Positions 40,912 to 49,476 of a DNA stretch of 64,000 bases are shown in pieces; position 1 is the first letter of the stretch, and each line of letters opens with the position of its first letter. Below the pieces are notes generated by a model that was not told where the DNA came from, searched no databases, and saw nothing but the letters and a program-made list of their open reading frames with translations. Location: the NCBI RefSeq assembly GCF_014303395.1, contig NZ_CP060298.1, forward strand, positions 2,418,001 to 2,482,000. The letters are read 5' to 3'. The stretch comes from Nakamurella sp. PAMC28650 (lineage in GTDB: Bacteria > Actinomycetota > Actinomycetes > Mycobacteriales > Nakamurellaceae). A program made the position numbers and the translations under genes.

Positions 40912-43900
40912 CTACTTCGTGGGGTTGCCCTGGACCACGGTGCCGGAGCCGTCCACGTACTGGACCCAGCCCAGGTAGGCGGTGCCGGCGTCCAGACCGG
41001 TGGCGGTGGCCTTCACGGGCAGGGTCTGACCGCCGGTGGTGCTCGCGTTCGCCGGCGTCACGGTGAACGTACCGACGTTCGGGTTGGCACCGACCTCGAA
41101 GTCCCGGAAGGAGAACGGGGTCGACGTGGTGCCCGCCGCGTCCTGGTATCCGGAGACGACGGCGAGGTAGCTGCCGGCCGCCGGTGCCTTCAGGTCGACC
41201 GTCTCGTCGGACAGCGACGTGGCCGAGGTACCGACCGGCGTCGCAATGCCACCGCTGATCGAGTAGACGGTGAGGTCGATGTCCTGCAGACCGTTGTCAC
41301 TGGCCACCTTCGTCGCGAACCGTGCGAACTTGGTGCCAGCGGCGACGGTGACCGGGAACTGCCGGGTGGTGGTGGCGGTGACCGAGGAAGCCGCCTGGTG
41401 CCCGGCGGTCAGGCCGTAGCCGGTGATCGGGAACGCACCGTTGATCCCGGACCTGACCTTCCAGCTCACGCTGCCCGCCGTACCGGTGATGTCCACCGTG
41501 TCAGCGAAGCTGTGCAGCGCCACCGGTTCCAGCGCGATCGGGCTGCGGACCGAGGTGTTGGCGCCGCTCCAGGTGAGGAATCCGGTGGCGTACCTGCCCA
41601 CCGGTGCGGTCGTCCTGGTCATGGTCACCTTGAACGACTTGACCTGCCCGACGGCGTTCATCGAGAGGATCGACGGGGTGACGGTGACCTTGAAGCCGGG
41701 AACCGAGGCCTTGGCGGAGTACAGGCCGGCCTTGACGGCCGTCACCTTGCGGGTGACGGTCAGTGTCGAGACCAGGGCGCCGGAAGCGATCGAAGCCTGG
41801 TTGTACTCCGACGCGGCAACGGCCGGGACGCCGGTGCCGGTGTCGTAGCCGAGCCCTTCCAGGTAGGACAGCCAGTCCTGTGCGCCGGCGTCGTAGACCA
41901 GGGCCGGGTTGAACATCGCCGAGGGGTGGACCTCACCGGCGCCCTGGGCGAACGGATCTGTGTTGGTGCTGCCGTCCGCGTTCTTGGTGTCGACCGCCGT
42001 CGTCATCAGGGCCGACTTGATCTCCATCGGCGACCAGGTCGGGTGCTTCTGGACGTAGAGCGCGGCCAGGCCCGCGATGTGCGGAGCGGCCATCGAGGTA
42101 CCGGAGAGGAAGTCGAAGTTCCGGCCGCCGTCCAGGGTGGGCGAGATCGATGCGAGGATGCCGACGCCCGGGGCGGCGATGTCCGGCTTGAGGATGTCCC
42201 CGTTGGAGGAGAGCGACGGGCCGCGCGAGGAGAAGCCGGCGACCTGCGGATACGGGGTGGTCACCGGACTCGTGTTGCCCGGCACCAGCGTGGCGGTGGC
42301 GCCGGCGGTGGCGGCGTACGCCTTGGCCAGGAGTCCGACGTCGGAATCGAGGTGCACGGTCGGGACGGTGTGGAGGTCCGCGTCGGTGTCGGACGGGGCC
42401 AGGTTGACCAGCACCATGCCGACGCCGCCGGCCCGCTTGACCTCTGCGGACTTGGCGACGCGATCGACGACGCCGCGGTCGCACTCGACGATCTTGCCGG
42501 CGACGAGCGTCGGGTCGAGCGTGCCGGGCGTGCATCGTGCGGCGTCCGTGGCGGCAGCGGCCGCCAGCTTGACCGAGGTCGCGGTGACGAACGGCTGCGG
42601 CCCGACCGACTTGACGACGGTGGTGCTGACGCCCGCATACCTGCTGCCGTTGCCCAGGACGACGGTGCCCTCGTACGGCTTGAGCGTGCTCGCCGCGACG
42701 GTGGTCACCCACGGAGAGGTGTTGTCCATCGTCGACGCGCCCGGACCGCTGTTGCCGGCGGAGGCGGAGACGAAGATCCCGGCCGAGGCGGCCGAGAGGA
42801 ACGCCAGTTGGATCGGGTCGACGGGGAGGGACTCCGAGGAGCTGCCGACCGAGTAGTTGATGACGTCCACCCCGTCGGCGACCGCCTGATCGATGGCCGC
42901 CACGATGTCGGAGGTGGTGCCGCCGCTCTGGGAGGCGATGCTGCTGGTCCAGAGCGCCTTGTAGACGGCGATGGAGGCAGCGGGGGCGACACCGGAGATC
43001 TTGCCGAAGTCGACGTTGTCGATGCTGGCCTGGACACCGTTGTCGCCGGCGGCGGTGGAGGCGGTGTGGGTGCCGTGACCCTCGCCGTCGAGCGGCGAGA
43101 TGAAGTCCTGCAGGTTGGACCCGGCCGAGGCGATGAAGGAGTCACCGAAGTAGCGGGCGCTGATCAGCTTGGTGTTGCAGTCGCTCGCGGTGAAACCGTC
43201 GCCGGTCTCGCAGACGCCGGTGAAGGTGCCGCCGTTGACCTTCTGCATGACGACCTGCGAGCCGCTCCTGTAGGCGAGATACGGATCCGTCGCGGAGGGG
43301 GAGTTGCCGAGCTTCCGGCCCGCGAACGATGCGGACTGCGGGTAGATCCCGGTGTCGATGACGCCGACGACCACGCCCTTGCCTGCGGTCTTGGCGCCAC
43401 CGAGGCCGGCCCAGACACCGCTGGTTCCGGCCAGCTTGAGGAAGTCGTAGTCGACCTTGTCGTCGGTCGTGTGGCGGAGCGTGTCCTTGGCGACGGCGAG
43501 CACCCCTGGGGTGCGTGCCAGCCTGGTGGCCTGCGCGGAGGTCAGGGTGGCACTGAATCCGTTCAGCGAGACGGTGTACTTCTGCTTCTGGCTGGCCCCG
43601 ACCGAGGAGGCGATCTTGTTCTGGTCGGCCGTCAGGACGGACGCGTACCGTCGCGCCGCGGCACTGGTGACCTCGACCTTCCTGCCCGACTTCGGCTTCG
43701 TGGCCGGGATGTTGTCGGTACCGCCCGCGTAGGACGCCACCGGTGCCTTGGCCAGTACGACGACGTACTTGCCCGCGGAGTAGGTGGCCGTGGGGACGGA
43801 CCCGTCCGGGCCGAGCGGCACCGGGGTGCCCTGCACGGCAGACGAGGACGCCACACCCTGGGCCGCCGGACCGGAAGCGGGTTGCGCTCCGGCAGGCAGG

Positions 43901-43977
43901 ACGGATGCGGCGACGAGAGCGCCGACGGCGAGTGTGACGACGATCGGTCGTCTCGCCTTCGTCAGCGAGTTGAACAT
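40912..43977 (-). CDS. Large secreted subtilisin-like (S8) protease with PA domain
   Basis: A 1021-residue preproprotein starting at ATG 43977 (GGAGG 4 nt upstream). The signal peptide is residues 1-31 (IVVTLAVGALVAASVLPAGA). An inhibitor-like propeptide (~68-170) precedes the catalytic domain with D208 (VVGVIDTGI), H301 (GEGHGTHTAS), the oxyanion N409 (SASAGNSGP) and S628 (LSGTSMAAPHIAG). A PA domain (~470-570) is inserted between Asn and Ser. Residues ~720-1021 are Fn3-like and beta-rich domains, ending without an LPxTG or membrane anchor. It resembles plant-type and Streptomyces extracellular subtilases. It is probably a secreted degradative protease. It is transcribed alone, with strong regulatory palindromes upstream. 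Confidence 0.95.
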   Translation of the reverse strand: MFNSLTKARRPIVVTLAVGALVAASVLPAGAQPASGPAAQGVASSSAVQGTPVPLGPDGSVPTATYSAGKYVVVLAKAPVASYAGGTDNIPATKPKSGRKVEVTSAAARRYASVLTADQNKIASSVGASQKQKYTVSLNGFSATLTSAQATRLARTPGVLAVAKDTLRHTTDDKVDYDFLKLAGTSGVWAGLGGAKTAGKGVVVGVIDTGIYPQSASFAGRKLGNSPSATDPYLAYRSGSQVVMQKVNGGTFTGVCETGDGFTASDCNTKLISARYFGDSFIASAGSNLQDFISPLDGEGHGTHTASTAAGDNGVQASIDNVDFGKISGVAPAASIAVYKALWTSSIASQSGGTTSDIVAAIDQAVADGVDVINYSVGSSSESLPVDPIQLAFLSAASAGIFVSASAGNSGPGASTMDNTSPWVTTVAASTLKPYEGTVVLGNGSRYAGVSTTVVKSVGPQPFVTATSVKLAAAAATDAARCTPGTLDPTLVAGKIVECDRGVVDRVAKSAEVKRAGGVGMVLVNLAPSDTDADLHTVPTVHLDSDVGLLAKAYAATAGATATLVPGNTSPVTTPYPQVAGFSSRGPSLSSNGDILKPDIAAPGVGILASISPTLDGGRNFDFLSGTSMAAPHIAGLAALYVQKHPTWSPMEIKSALMTTAVDTKNADGSTNTDPFAQGAGEVHPSAMFNPALVYDAGAQDWLSYLEGLGYDTGTGVPAVAASEYNQASIASGALVSTLTVTRKVTAVKAGLYSAKASVPGFKVTVTPSILSMNAVGQVKSFKVTMTRTTAPVGRYATGFLTWSGANTSVRSPIALEPVALHSFADTVDITGTAGSVSWKVRSGINGAFPITGYGLTAGHQAASSVTATTTRQFPVTVAAGTKFARFATKVASDNGLQDIDLTVYSISGGIATPVGTSATSLSDETVDLKAPAAGSYLAVVSGYQDAAGTTSTPFSFRDFEVGANPNVGTFTVTPANASTTGGQTLPVKATATGLDAGTAYLGWVQYVDGSGTVVQGNPTK

Positions 43978-44562
43978 GTGACCTCCAGGCCGGGGAACAC
44001 GGATGACACCCGATCGGGTGCCCTGGGGAGAGTGGAGCCGGAGTCCCGGAGATCGCTGGCTGACGAGTCCGGGTCGGAGCGTGGGTCCGCCGCAGAGTTG
44101 CCCCACGGAGTTGTCCCCGCGGAGCCGCCCCGTCCGGCCCCCTGGATCTGCACCGTCGGAACGGCCCGGAGGCCGGTCAGTTCGACGAGATCTGACCAGA
44201 GACCTCGCCACCGGACCCCGCCGCCAGAACTCGCCGGGAGGTCTGGCTGTGCGACACCTGTGGTGGACCCAGGGCCATCCTCACCCGGCCCGGCAGCCTT
44301 GGCAACCACCCGGGTCGTTATCCGGGCGAAATGGCATCGGGTAATCCTCGGGTAATACTCGTAAAACGCGAGAGGTAGCGACGGTAATCACCCGATCGGT
44401 GCACGAAATGGTGCACGCGATGCTCGATTCTCGGCGATTCGCTGGCGCAGGTTGGGCTGATCGGTCAGAATGAGTTCATCGAAGAGCTAATCCGGATTCG
44501 GGTGCGATGACGGTCCATCCAGCCCAGAATGTGCCATTTCTGCTGAGCGTCAGGAGGTTTCG
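43978..44562. promoter_or_regulatory. 585-bp intergenic region upstream of the subtilase gene
   Basis: No credible gene is seen. A perfect 14-bp palindrome CACCCGATCGGGTG is at 44007-44020, and a near copy CACCCGATCGGTG is at 44389-44401. TCGGGTAAT occurs twice near 44337-44356, and GTGCAC occurs twice at about 44399-44420. The right part is less GC-rich and should hold the divergent promoters. Confidence 0.55.
44007..44020. promoter_or_regulatory. Perfect 14-bp palindrome in the subtilase leader
   Basis: CACCCGATCGGGTG lies about 30 bp upstream of the subtilase start codon, and a one-base-shorter version occurs at 44389-44401. Two copies in one intergenic region suggest a regulator that bridges or loops the DNA. 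Confidence 0.5.
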
Positions 44563-44889
44563 ATGGGTGAATCGGACAAACCGGAGACCCGGCGTGTCGG
44601 CGCCATTCCCCCCTCGGTGCTCGCCCGGCTGACCGTCACGGAAGAGCCGCCGAAGCCTCAGACGCTGCTGGGCGTCGTGCGGGAGGGGGTGGAGCGGGGT
44701 GCGGTCGTCCTGCTGGATGATCGCGGAGGACTGCTCGCCCAGTTGATGGGCGGTGATCCCGCGGTGCTCGCCGATGGTTCGCGTGTCGAAGTCGCCGGGG
44801 TCTTCCGGCGTGACCTGTCGACGACCGCGCAGCAGGGACCGCCGTTCCAGGTGTGGTCTGCGAAAGCAGCGGCCGACGGGGACGGCTGA
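44563..44889 (+). CDS. Small OB-fold-like protein, function unknown
   Basis: A 108-residue protein with a strong ribosome binding site (AGGAGG 5 nt before ATG). After a polar N-terminus, residues ~35-100 (QTLLGVVREGVERGAVVLLD, GLLAQLMGGDPAVLADGSRV, VEVAGVF) alternate hydrophobic and charged residues in a five-strand pattern. This resembles small OB-fold proteins found in actinobacteria. No signal peptide, membrane segment or catalytic motif is seen. It is 100 nt upstream of an ABC exporter on the same strand and divergent from the subtilase, but no functional link is evident. Confidence 0.65.
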   Translation: MGESDKPETRRVGAIPPSVLARLTVTEEPPKPQTLLGVVREGVERGAVVLLDDRGGLLAQLMGGDPAVLADGSRVEVAGVFRRDLSTTAQQGPPFQVWSAKAAADGDG

Positions 44890-44988
44890 TATCCGCTGGC
44901 CCACCGGGCCGCGGGCTGAAAGGGTGTGCGGGGAGAGCAACCGGGATGGCCCGGCCGGGTCTCCCCTGGCCGAGGAGGGGCTGCGCGG

Positions 44989-46002
44989 ATGCAGGGTGGG
45001 GAACCGGCCATCGAGCTGGATGCACTGATCAAGAGTTTCCAGGTACCGGAGCGGGAGGCCGGACTGGGCGCTGCGCTGAAGAGTCTGGTGCACCGTCGGA
45101 CGAAGACGGTCACTGCCGTCGGCGGGATCAGCCTGACGATCGATCCCGGCGAGGTGATCGGCTTTCTCGGGCCGAACGGAGCGGGCAAGACGACCACGCT
45201 GAAGGTGTTGTCCGGCCTGCTGTTCCCGACCTCGGGGCGGGTGCGGGTGCTCGGTTACGAGCCGCAGCGCCGGCAGCGGGAGTTCCTCCGCAAGATCGCG
45301 CTGGTGATGGGCAACCGCAACCAGCTCCAGTGGGACATCCCGGCCTCGGACTCCTTCGAGCTGAACCGCGCCGTCTACCAGATTCCTCCCGGGCAGTTCC
45401 GCCGGACCCGCGAAGAGTTGGTCGAACTGCTGGACGTCGGCGACCTGGTGCGCAAGCCGGTCCGGACCCTGTCGCTCGGCGAGCGGATGAAGGTGGAGAT
45501 CGTGGGGTCCCTGCTGCATCTGCCGAGCGTGCTGTTCCTGGACGAGCCGACGATCGGGCTCGACGTCGTCATGCAGAAGCGGATCAGGTCGTTCATCGCA
45601 AACTACAACGTGCGATACGGCGCGACGGTGGTGCTGACCAGCCACTACATGGCCGACGTCCAGGCGCTGGCCCGCCGGGTGGTGGTGATCCACCACGGTC
45701 GGCTGCTCTTCGACGGGCAACTCGCGCAGCTGGCGGAGGACTTCGCCTCCTACAAGACGATCGAGGTCACCCTGGAGAGCGCCTGCGACCTCTCCCGCTA
45801 CGGCGAGGTGGTCGGGCAGGATGCCGAGAAGGTGACCCTGCGGGTGGCCAAGGCCGACACCGCCGCGGTGACGGCGGCCCTGCTGGCCGATCATGCGGTG
45901 CTGGACCTGACGGTCGAGGATCCGCCGATCGACGACGTCATCGAGATGGTCTTCGCCCAGCAGCCCGATGTCGACCAGGCGCCGGACCCGGCCCCGCGGT
46001 GA
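44989..46002 (+). CDS. ABC-2 type exporter, ATP-binding subunit
   Basis: A 337-residue ATPase. GFLGPNGAGKTTTLKVLSGL is Walker A, RTLSLGERMKVEIVGSLLH is the signature motif, VLFLDEPTIGLDV is Walker B, and VVLTSHYMADVQALARRVVV has the switch His. ATG 44989 is used; GGAGGGG lies about 11 nt upstream. A C-terminal ~90-residue domain follows the ATPase core. The two permease genes follow with GTGA and TGATG overlaps, so the three form one operon and one transporter. Similar sets with two DUF990-type permeases are common in bacteria, but the substrate is not known (lipid, peptide or drug are all possible). Confidence 0.92.
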   Translation: MQGGEPAIELDALIKSFQVPEREAGLGAALKSLVHRRTKTVTAVGGISLTIDPGEVIGFLGPNGAGKTTTLKVLSGLLFPTSGRVRVLGYEPQRRQREFLRKIALVMGNRNQLQWDIPASDSFELNRAVYQIPPGQFRRTREELVELLDVGDLVRKPVRTLSLGERMKVEIVGSLLHLPSVLFLDEPTIGLDVVMQKRIRSFIANYNVRYGATVVLTSHYMADVQALARRVVVIHHGRLLFDGQLAQLAEDFASYKTIEVTLESACDLSRYGEVVGQDAEKVTLRVAKADTAAVTAALLADHAVLDLTVEDPPIDDVIEMVFAQQPDVDQAPDPAPR

Positions 46003-46850
46003 GCGTGCCGCCACCCCTGGAGGGGCTGACCAGGGAGCCCGGTCGGGTGCGTTCGATGGCCGACTTCTACCTGACGACGATGAAGTCCGCTCTCATCACC
46101 GAGTTCCAGTACCGGATGGGCAACTACCTCTACATGATCGGGATGATCGCGGAACCCGTGATCTACCTGGTGATCTGGACGACGGTGGCGCGTCAGGCCG
46201 GCGGTTCGGTGGCCGGGCTGAGCGTCGGCAACCTGGCCGCCTACTACATCGTCTGGACGCTGGTCCGGAACATGAACATCGTCTTCACCCCGTACGGCTG
46301 GGAACGGCGGATCAGGTCCGGCGAGATGTCCGGGGCCCTGCTGCGGCCGATCCATCCGATCCATCACGACATCGCCTACTTCGCCGGCTGGAAATTCGTG
46401 GTGATCCTGTTCTGGATCCCGATCGCCCTGGTCCTGTCGCTCGTCTTCAGGCCCACCCTGGATCCTGACGTCGCCCAGATCGTGGTGTTCGTCATCGCCA
46501 TCTGGGCGGCGTTCCTGATCAGGACGCTGTTCTTGTGGGTGTTGGGAATGGTGTCGTTCTGGACCACCAGGGTCGGTGCGCTCTACCAGCTGTACTTCGC
46601 CGTGGAACTCCTGCTGTCCGGCCGGTTGGTGCCGCTGCAGATCATGCCGGGGTGGGTGCGCGCGCTGGCCCACTTCCTGCCGTTCGCCTCGACGTTCGGC
46701 TTCCCGATCCAGGCACTGACCGGCCCGATCAGCACCGCCGCGCTGTGGAGCGGGCTGGCCGAGCAGTTCGGATGGATCGGCATCGGGTCCCTGCTGGTCG
46801 CGGTGGTCTGGAAACGGGCCGTCCGGCGTTACACCGCGGTCGGCAACTGA
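45999..46850 (+). CDS. ABC-2 family permease, first subunit
   Basis: A 283-residue membrane protein from GTG 45999, overlapping the ATPase stop by GTGA. About six transmembrane helices are visible (MIGMIAEPVIYLVIWTTVA, VVILFWIPIALVLSLVF, IVVFVIAIWAAFLIRTLFLW and others). The N-terminal pattern SALITEFQYRMGNYLYMIGM and the loop GEMSGALLRPIHPIHHD match the ABC-2 (DUF990-like) permeases that work in pairs. The next gene encodes a related permease starting with the same kind of motif (NELQYRVNFFL), so the pore is probably a heterodimer. No substrate-binding protein is encoded, consistent with export. Confidence 0.9.
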   Translation: MSVPPPLEGLTREPGRVRSMADFYLTTMKSALITEFQYRMGNYLYMIGMIAEPVIYLVIWTTVARQAGGSVAGLSVGNLAAYYIVWTLVRNMNIVFTPYGWERRIRSGEMSGALLRPIHPIHHDIAYFAGWKFVVILFWIPIALVLSLVFRPTLDPDVAQIVVFVIAIWAAFLIRTLFLWVLGMVSFWTTRVGALYQLYFAVELLLSGRLVPLQIMPGWVRALAHFLPFASTFGFPIQALTGPISTAALWSGLAEQFGWIGIGSLLVAVVWKRAVRRYTAVGN

Positions 46851-47635
46851 TGAGATCCCTGGCGGTGGTCCGTCTGCTGCTGCGGATGAGCATCCTCAAC
46901 GAGCTGCAGTACCGGGTCAACTTCTTCCTGTCGGTGTTCCAGTCGCTGCTCGCCCTGGGGACCGGCCTGGCCACCGTTGCCCTCGTGTTCGGTCAGGTCG
47001 ACCGCCTGGACGGGTGGAGCCACCCCGAACTGCTGCTGGTGATGGGAGTCTTCACGCTGATCGGCGGGATCGTGCAGGCCGTCATCCAACCGAACATGAC
47101 GATGTTGATGGAAGACATCAGGAACGGCACGTTCGACTTCGTGCTGACCAAACCGGTGGGCGCGCAGCTGTTCGCGAGCGCCAGGTCGGTGCAGATCTGG
47201 CAGGCCACCGACATCTTGGCCGGGTTGGTGGTGATCATCGTCGCCATCGGGCAGCTGGGTCGGCGGCTGAGCATCGGCTCGATCCTCGCGTTCGTCGCGA
47301 TGCTGGTCGTCGGCACGGTGATCATCTACTGCTTCTGGATGCTGCTGACCATCACCGCGTTCTGGGTGGTGCAGGTCGAGCAGATCGTCGAGCTCTTCGA
47401 GGGGTTCTTCCAGGCCGGTCGCTGGCCGATCAGCATCTACCCGGGCTGGTTGCGGATCGGTCTGACCTTCGTGGTTCCGATCGGGTTCGCGGTGACGGTC
47501 CCGGCGCAGGCCCTCACCGGACGGTCGAGCGGCGGAACCTGGGTCCTGGCCGTAGGGCTCGCGGTGGTGCTGTCCGTCGCCACCCGCTGGTACTTCCGCC
47601 GTGGGCTGCGCCGCTACTCCGGCGCCTCGTCCTGA
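46850..47635 (+). CDS. ABC-2 family permease, second subunit
   Basis: A 261-residue membrane protein whose ATG overlaps the previous stop (TGATG). About six transmembrane helices are present (LLVMGVFTLIGGIVQAVI, ILAGLVVIIVAIGQLG, ILAFVAMLVVGTVIIYCFWM and others). NGTFDFVLTKPVGAQLFAS corresponds to the GALLRPIHP loop of the first permease, the usual feature of this ABC-2 family. It completes the exporter encoded from 44989. It ends 28 nt before the convergent HNH-like gene. The substrate is unknown. Confidence 0.9.
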   Translation: MRSLAVVRLLLRMSILNELQYRVNFFLSVFQSLLALGTGLATVALVFGQVDRLDGWSHPELLLVMGVFTLIGGIVQAVIQPNMTMLMEDIRNGTFDFVLTKPVGAQLFASARSVQIWQATDILAGLVVIIVAIGQLGRRLSIGSILAFVAMLVVGTVIIYCFWMLLTITAFWVVQVEQIVELFEGFFQAGRWPISIYPGWLRIGLTFVVPIGFAVTVPAQALTGRSSGGTWVLAVGLAVVLSVATRWYFRRGLRRYSGASS

Positions 47636-47663
47636 GCGGAATCCCGCCGGTGGTTTTGTGATG

Positions 47664-48110
47664 TCAGCGGGTCTGCAGCACCAGCATGAACTGTCCGCCG
47701 CCGGACTCGGCGGTGGCGGTGACGTCCAGTTCGGGGGCCAGCCGGGAGAGTCGGTCGACCAGCCACCTGCCGGCCTCCTGGGCGTCCGCCTGGGTGGGGC
47801 AGCGGGCGACCACCTCGCGACCGCCCTTGCGGCCCAGTCTCTCCACCACCCCGATGATCGGCGCCGGTTCGATGACGAACAGCCGATCCGGCCACGGCAC
47901 CACGGGTTTGACGGCGCCCTTCCTGGTGTTGCAGGCGCGATGGGCCAGCCGCTCGGGTCCCGGCTTGCTCTTCCCGTTCCTGCCGGCGGTGTTGATGCTG
48001 TCGATGCTCGGTCCGCGGCCGTCGTTCACCGACTTGTTCGCATCGACCGGCTCGTCGCACAACCAGCAGCGCCACGACTCGCGGTCGCCGACCTCGTCCA
48101 GTCGACTCAT
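47664..48110 (-). CDS. HNH-like zinc-binding protein, function unknown
   Basis: A 148-residue protein. The N-terminal half has CWLCDEPVD near residue 15 and LAHRACNTRKG near residue 57. This C-x2-C ... H-x2-C pattern, with Asn and Lys after it, resembles the zinc-bound beta-beta-alpha core of HNH nucleases, and an intervening SIDSINTAGRNGKSKPGPERL fits the loop. The catalytic first His of HNH is not obvious, so nuclease activity is doubtful. The C-terminal half is alpha/beta with EVVARCPTQADAQEAGRWL and shows no known family. It is a single gene, convergent with the ABC exporter, and not part of a restriction or phage cluster. Confidence 0.68.
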   Translation of the reverse strand: MSRLDEVGDRESWRCWLCDEPVDANKSVNDGRGPSIDSINTAGRNGKSKPGPERLAHRACNTRKGAVKPVVPWPDRLFVIEPAPIIGVVERLGRKGGREVVARCPTQADAQEAGRWLVDRLSRLAPELDVTATAESGGGQFMLVLQTR

Positions 48111-48261
48111 CGGGCACCGTCGGTCGGTCGGTCGTTCCGTACTGCGGTGATCATCACGGTGACGCTACCGTGGAGCAGCCGGCCGGTCAGGACTAGAGTA
48201 CGAAGTTACTGACCAGTAGCAAAGAGGCTGCGCTGGCACGAACACCACTGGGACCAGGCCG

Positions 48262-49419
48262 ATGAGCACAGTAGACACCGACATGTTCAGCCTTTCCGAA
48301 GACCACCGCGCCATCCGCGAGGCGGTCCGGGAGATCGCCGAGCGCGAGATCCAGCCCTGGGCCGCGGAGGTGGACGAGAACGAGCGCTACCCGATCGAGG
48401 CCCAGAAGGCGCTGGACACCTCGGGTTTCAACGCCGTGCACATCCCAGAGGCCTACGAGGGGGCCGGCGCCGACGCGGTGGCCACCGTCATCGTGATCGA
48501 AGAGGTCGCGCGGGTCTGTGCTTCCTCGTCGCTGATCCCGGCCGTCAACAAGCTCGGGTCGATGCCCATCATCCTGTCGGCCTCGGAAGAGCTGAAGAAG
48601 CAGGTGCTGCCCTCGATCGCATCCGGCGAGGCGATGATCTCCTACGCGCTTTCCGAGCGCGAGGCCGGCAGTGATGCGGCCGCGATGCGGACCAGGGCCA
48701 AGGCCGACGGCGACGACTGGATCCTGAACGGGACGAAGTGCTGGATCACCAACGCGGGCGTCTCGACCTGGTACACGGTGATGGCGGTGACGGACCCCGA
48801 CAAGAAGGCCAACGGCATCAGCGCGTTCGTGGTGCACAAGGACGACCCGGGCTTCGTGGTCGGCACCAAGGAGCGCAAGCTCGGCATCAAGGGTTCGCCG
48901 ACGCGCGAGATCCACTTCGAGAACTGCCGGATCCCTGGCGACCGGATCATCGGCGCGCCGGGCACCGGGTTCAAGACGGCGCTCCTGACGCTCGATCACA
49001 CCCGCCCGACGATCGGCGCGCAGGCCGTCGGCATCGCGCAGGGCGCACTGGACGTGGCGGTGGCCTACGTCAAGGAGCGCAAGCAGTTCGGCAAGAAGCT
49101 GGCCGAGTTCCAGGGCCTGCAGTTCATGATCGCGGACATGGCGATGGAGATCGAGGCGGCCCGCACGTTGATCTACCAGTCGGCCGCAGCCAGCGAGCGG
49201 GGCGATGCCAACAAGGGGTTCCTGGCCTCGGCGTCCAAGTGCTTCGCCTCCGATGTGGCGATGAAGGTGACCGTGGATGCCGTGCAGCTGCTCGGCGGAG
49301 CCGGCTACACCCGTGACTTCCCGGTCGAGCGGATGATGCGCGACGCCAAGATCACCCAGATCTACGAGGGCACCAACCAGGTGCAGCGACTGGTGATGGC
49401 GCGGTCGCTGCTGCGCTAG
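48262..49419 (+). CDS. Acyl-CoA dehydrogenase (FadE25-like)
   Basis: A 385-residue flavoenzyme. The FAD and substrate motifs are in order: ISYALSEREAGSDAAAMRT, WITNAGVSTWYTVMAV, HTRPTIGAQAVGIAQGALD, RKQFGKKLAEFQGLQFMIAD and the C-terminal IYEGTNQVQRLVMARSLL, where E of YEGT is the expected catalytic base. It introduces the alpha-beta double bond in acyl-CoA breakdown. The sequence and its position downstream of purK-purE match mycobacterial fadE25 (Rv3274c) by memory. The substrate chain length is not certain. A TAGAGT box about 70 nt upstream may be its promoter. A nested hairpin follows the stop. Confidence 0.93.
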   Translation: MSTVDTDMFSLSEDHRAIREAVREIAEREIQPWAAEVDENERYPIEAQKALDTSGFNAVHIPEAYEGAGADAVATVIVIEEVARVCASSSLIPAVNKLGSMPIILSASEELKKQVLPSIASGEAMISYALSEREAGSDAAAMRTRAKADGDDWILNGTKCWITNAGVSTWYTVMAVTDPDKKANGISAFVVHKDDPGFVVGTKERKLGIKGSPTREIHFENCRIPGDRIIGAPGTGFKTALLTLDHTRPTIGAQAVGIAQGALDVAVAYVKERKQFGKKLAEFQGLQFMIADMAMEIEAARTLIYQSAAASERGDANKGFLASASKCFASDVAMKVTVDAVQLLGGAGYTRDFPVERMMRDAKITQIYEGTNQVQRLVMARSLLR

Positions 49420-49429
49420 CGGTCGACCC

Positions 49430-49476
49430 GATTCGGTCCCTTCAACGGGGTATCACCCCTCCGAAGGGACCGAATC
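49430..49476. terminator. 14-bp hairpin with inner stem-loop between convergent genes
   Basis: GATTCGGTCCCTTC (49430-49443) pairs perfectly with GAAGGGACCGAATC (49463-49476). The 19-nt loop contains its own stem GGGGT-ATC-ACCCC (49447-49459). It begins 11 nt after the acyl-CoA dehydrogenase stop and includes the last codons of the convergent TIGR03089 gene. Confidence 0.8.

Noticed and set aside
41398-44355. 985-codon plus-strand open frame opposite the subtilase gene
   Set aside because: The minus-strand subtilase has a signal peptide and complete catalytic triad. The plus frame is shadow sequence.
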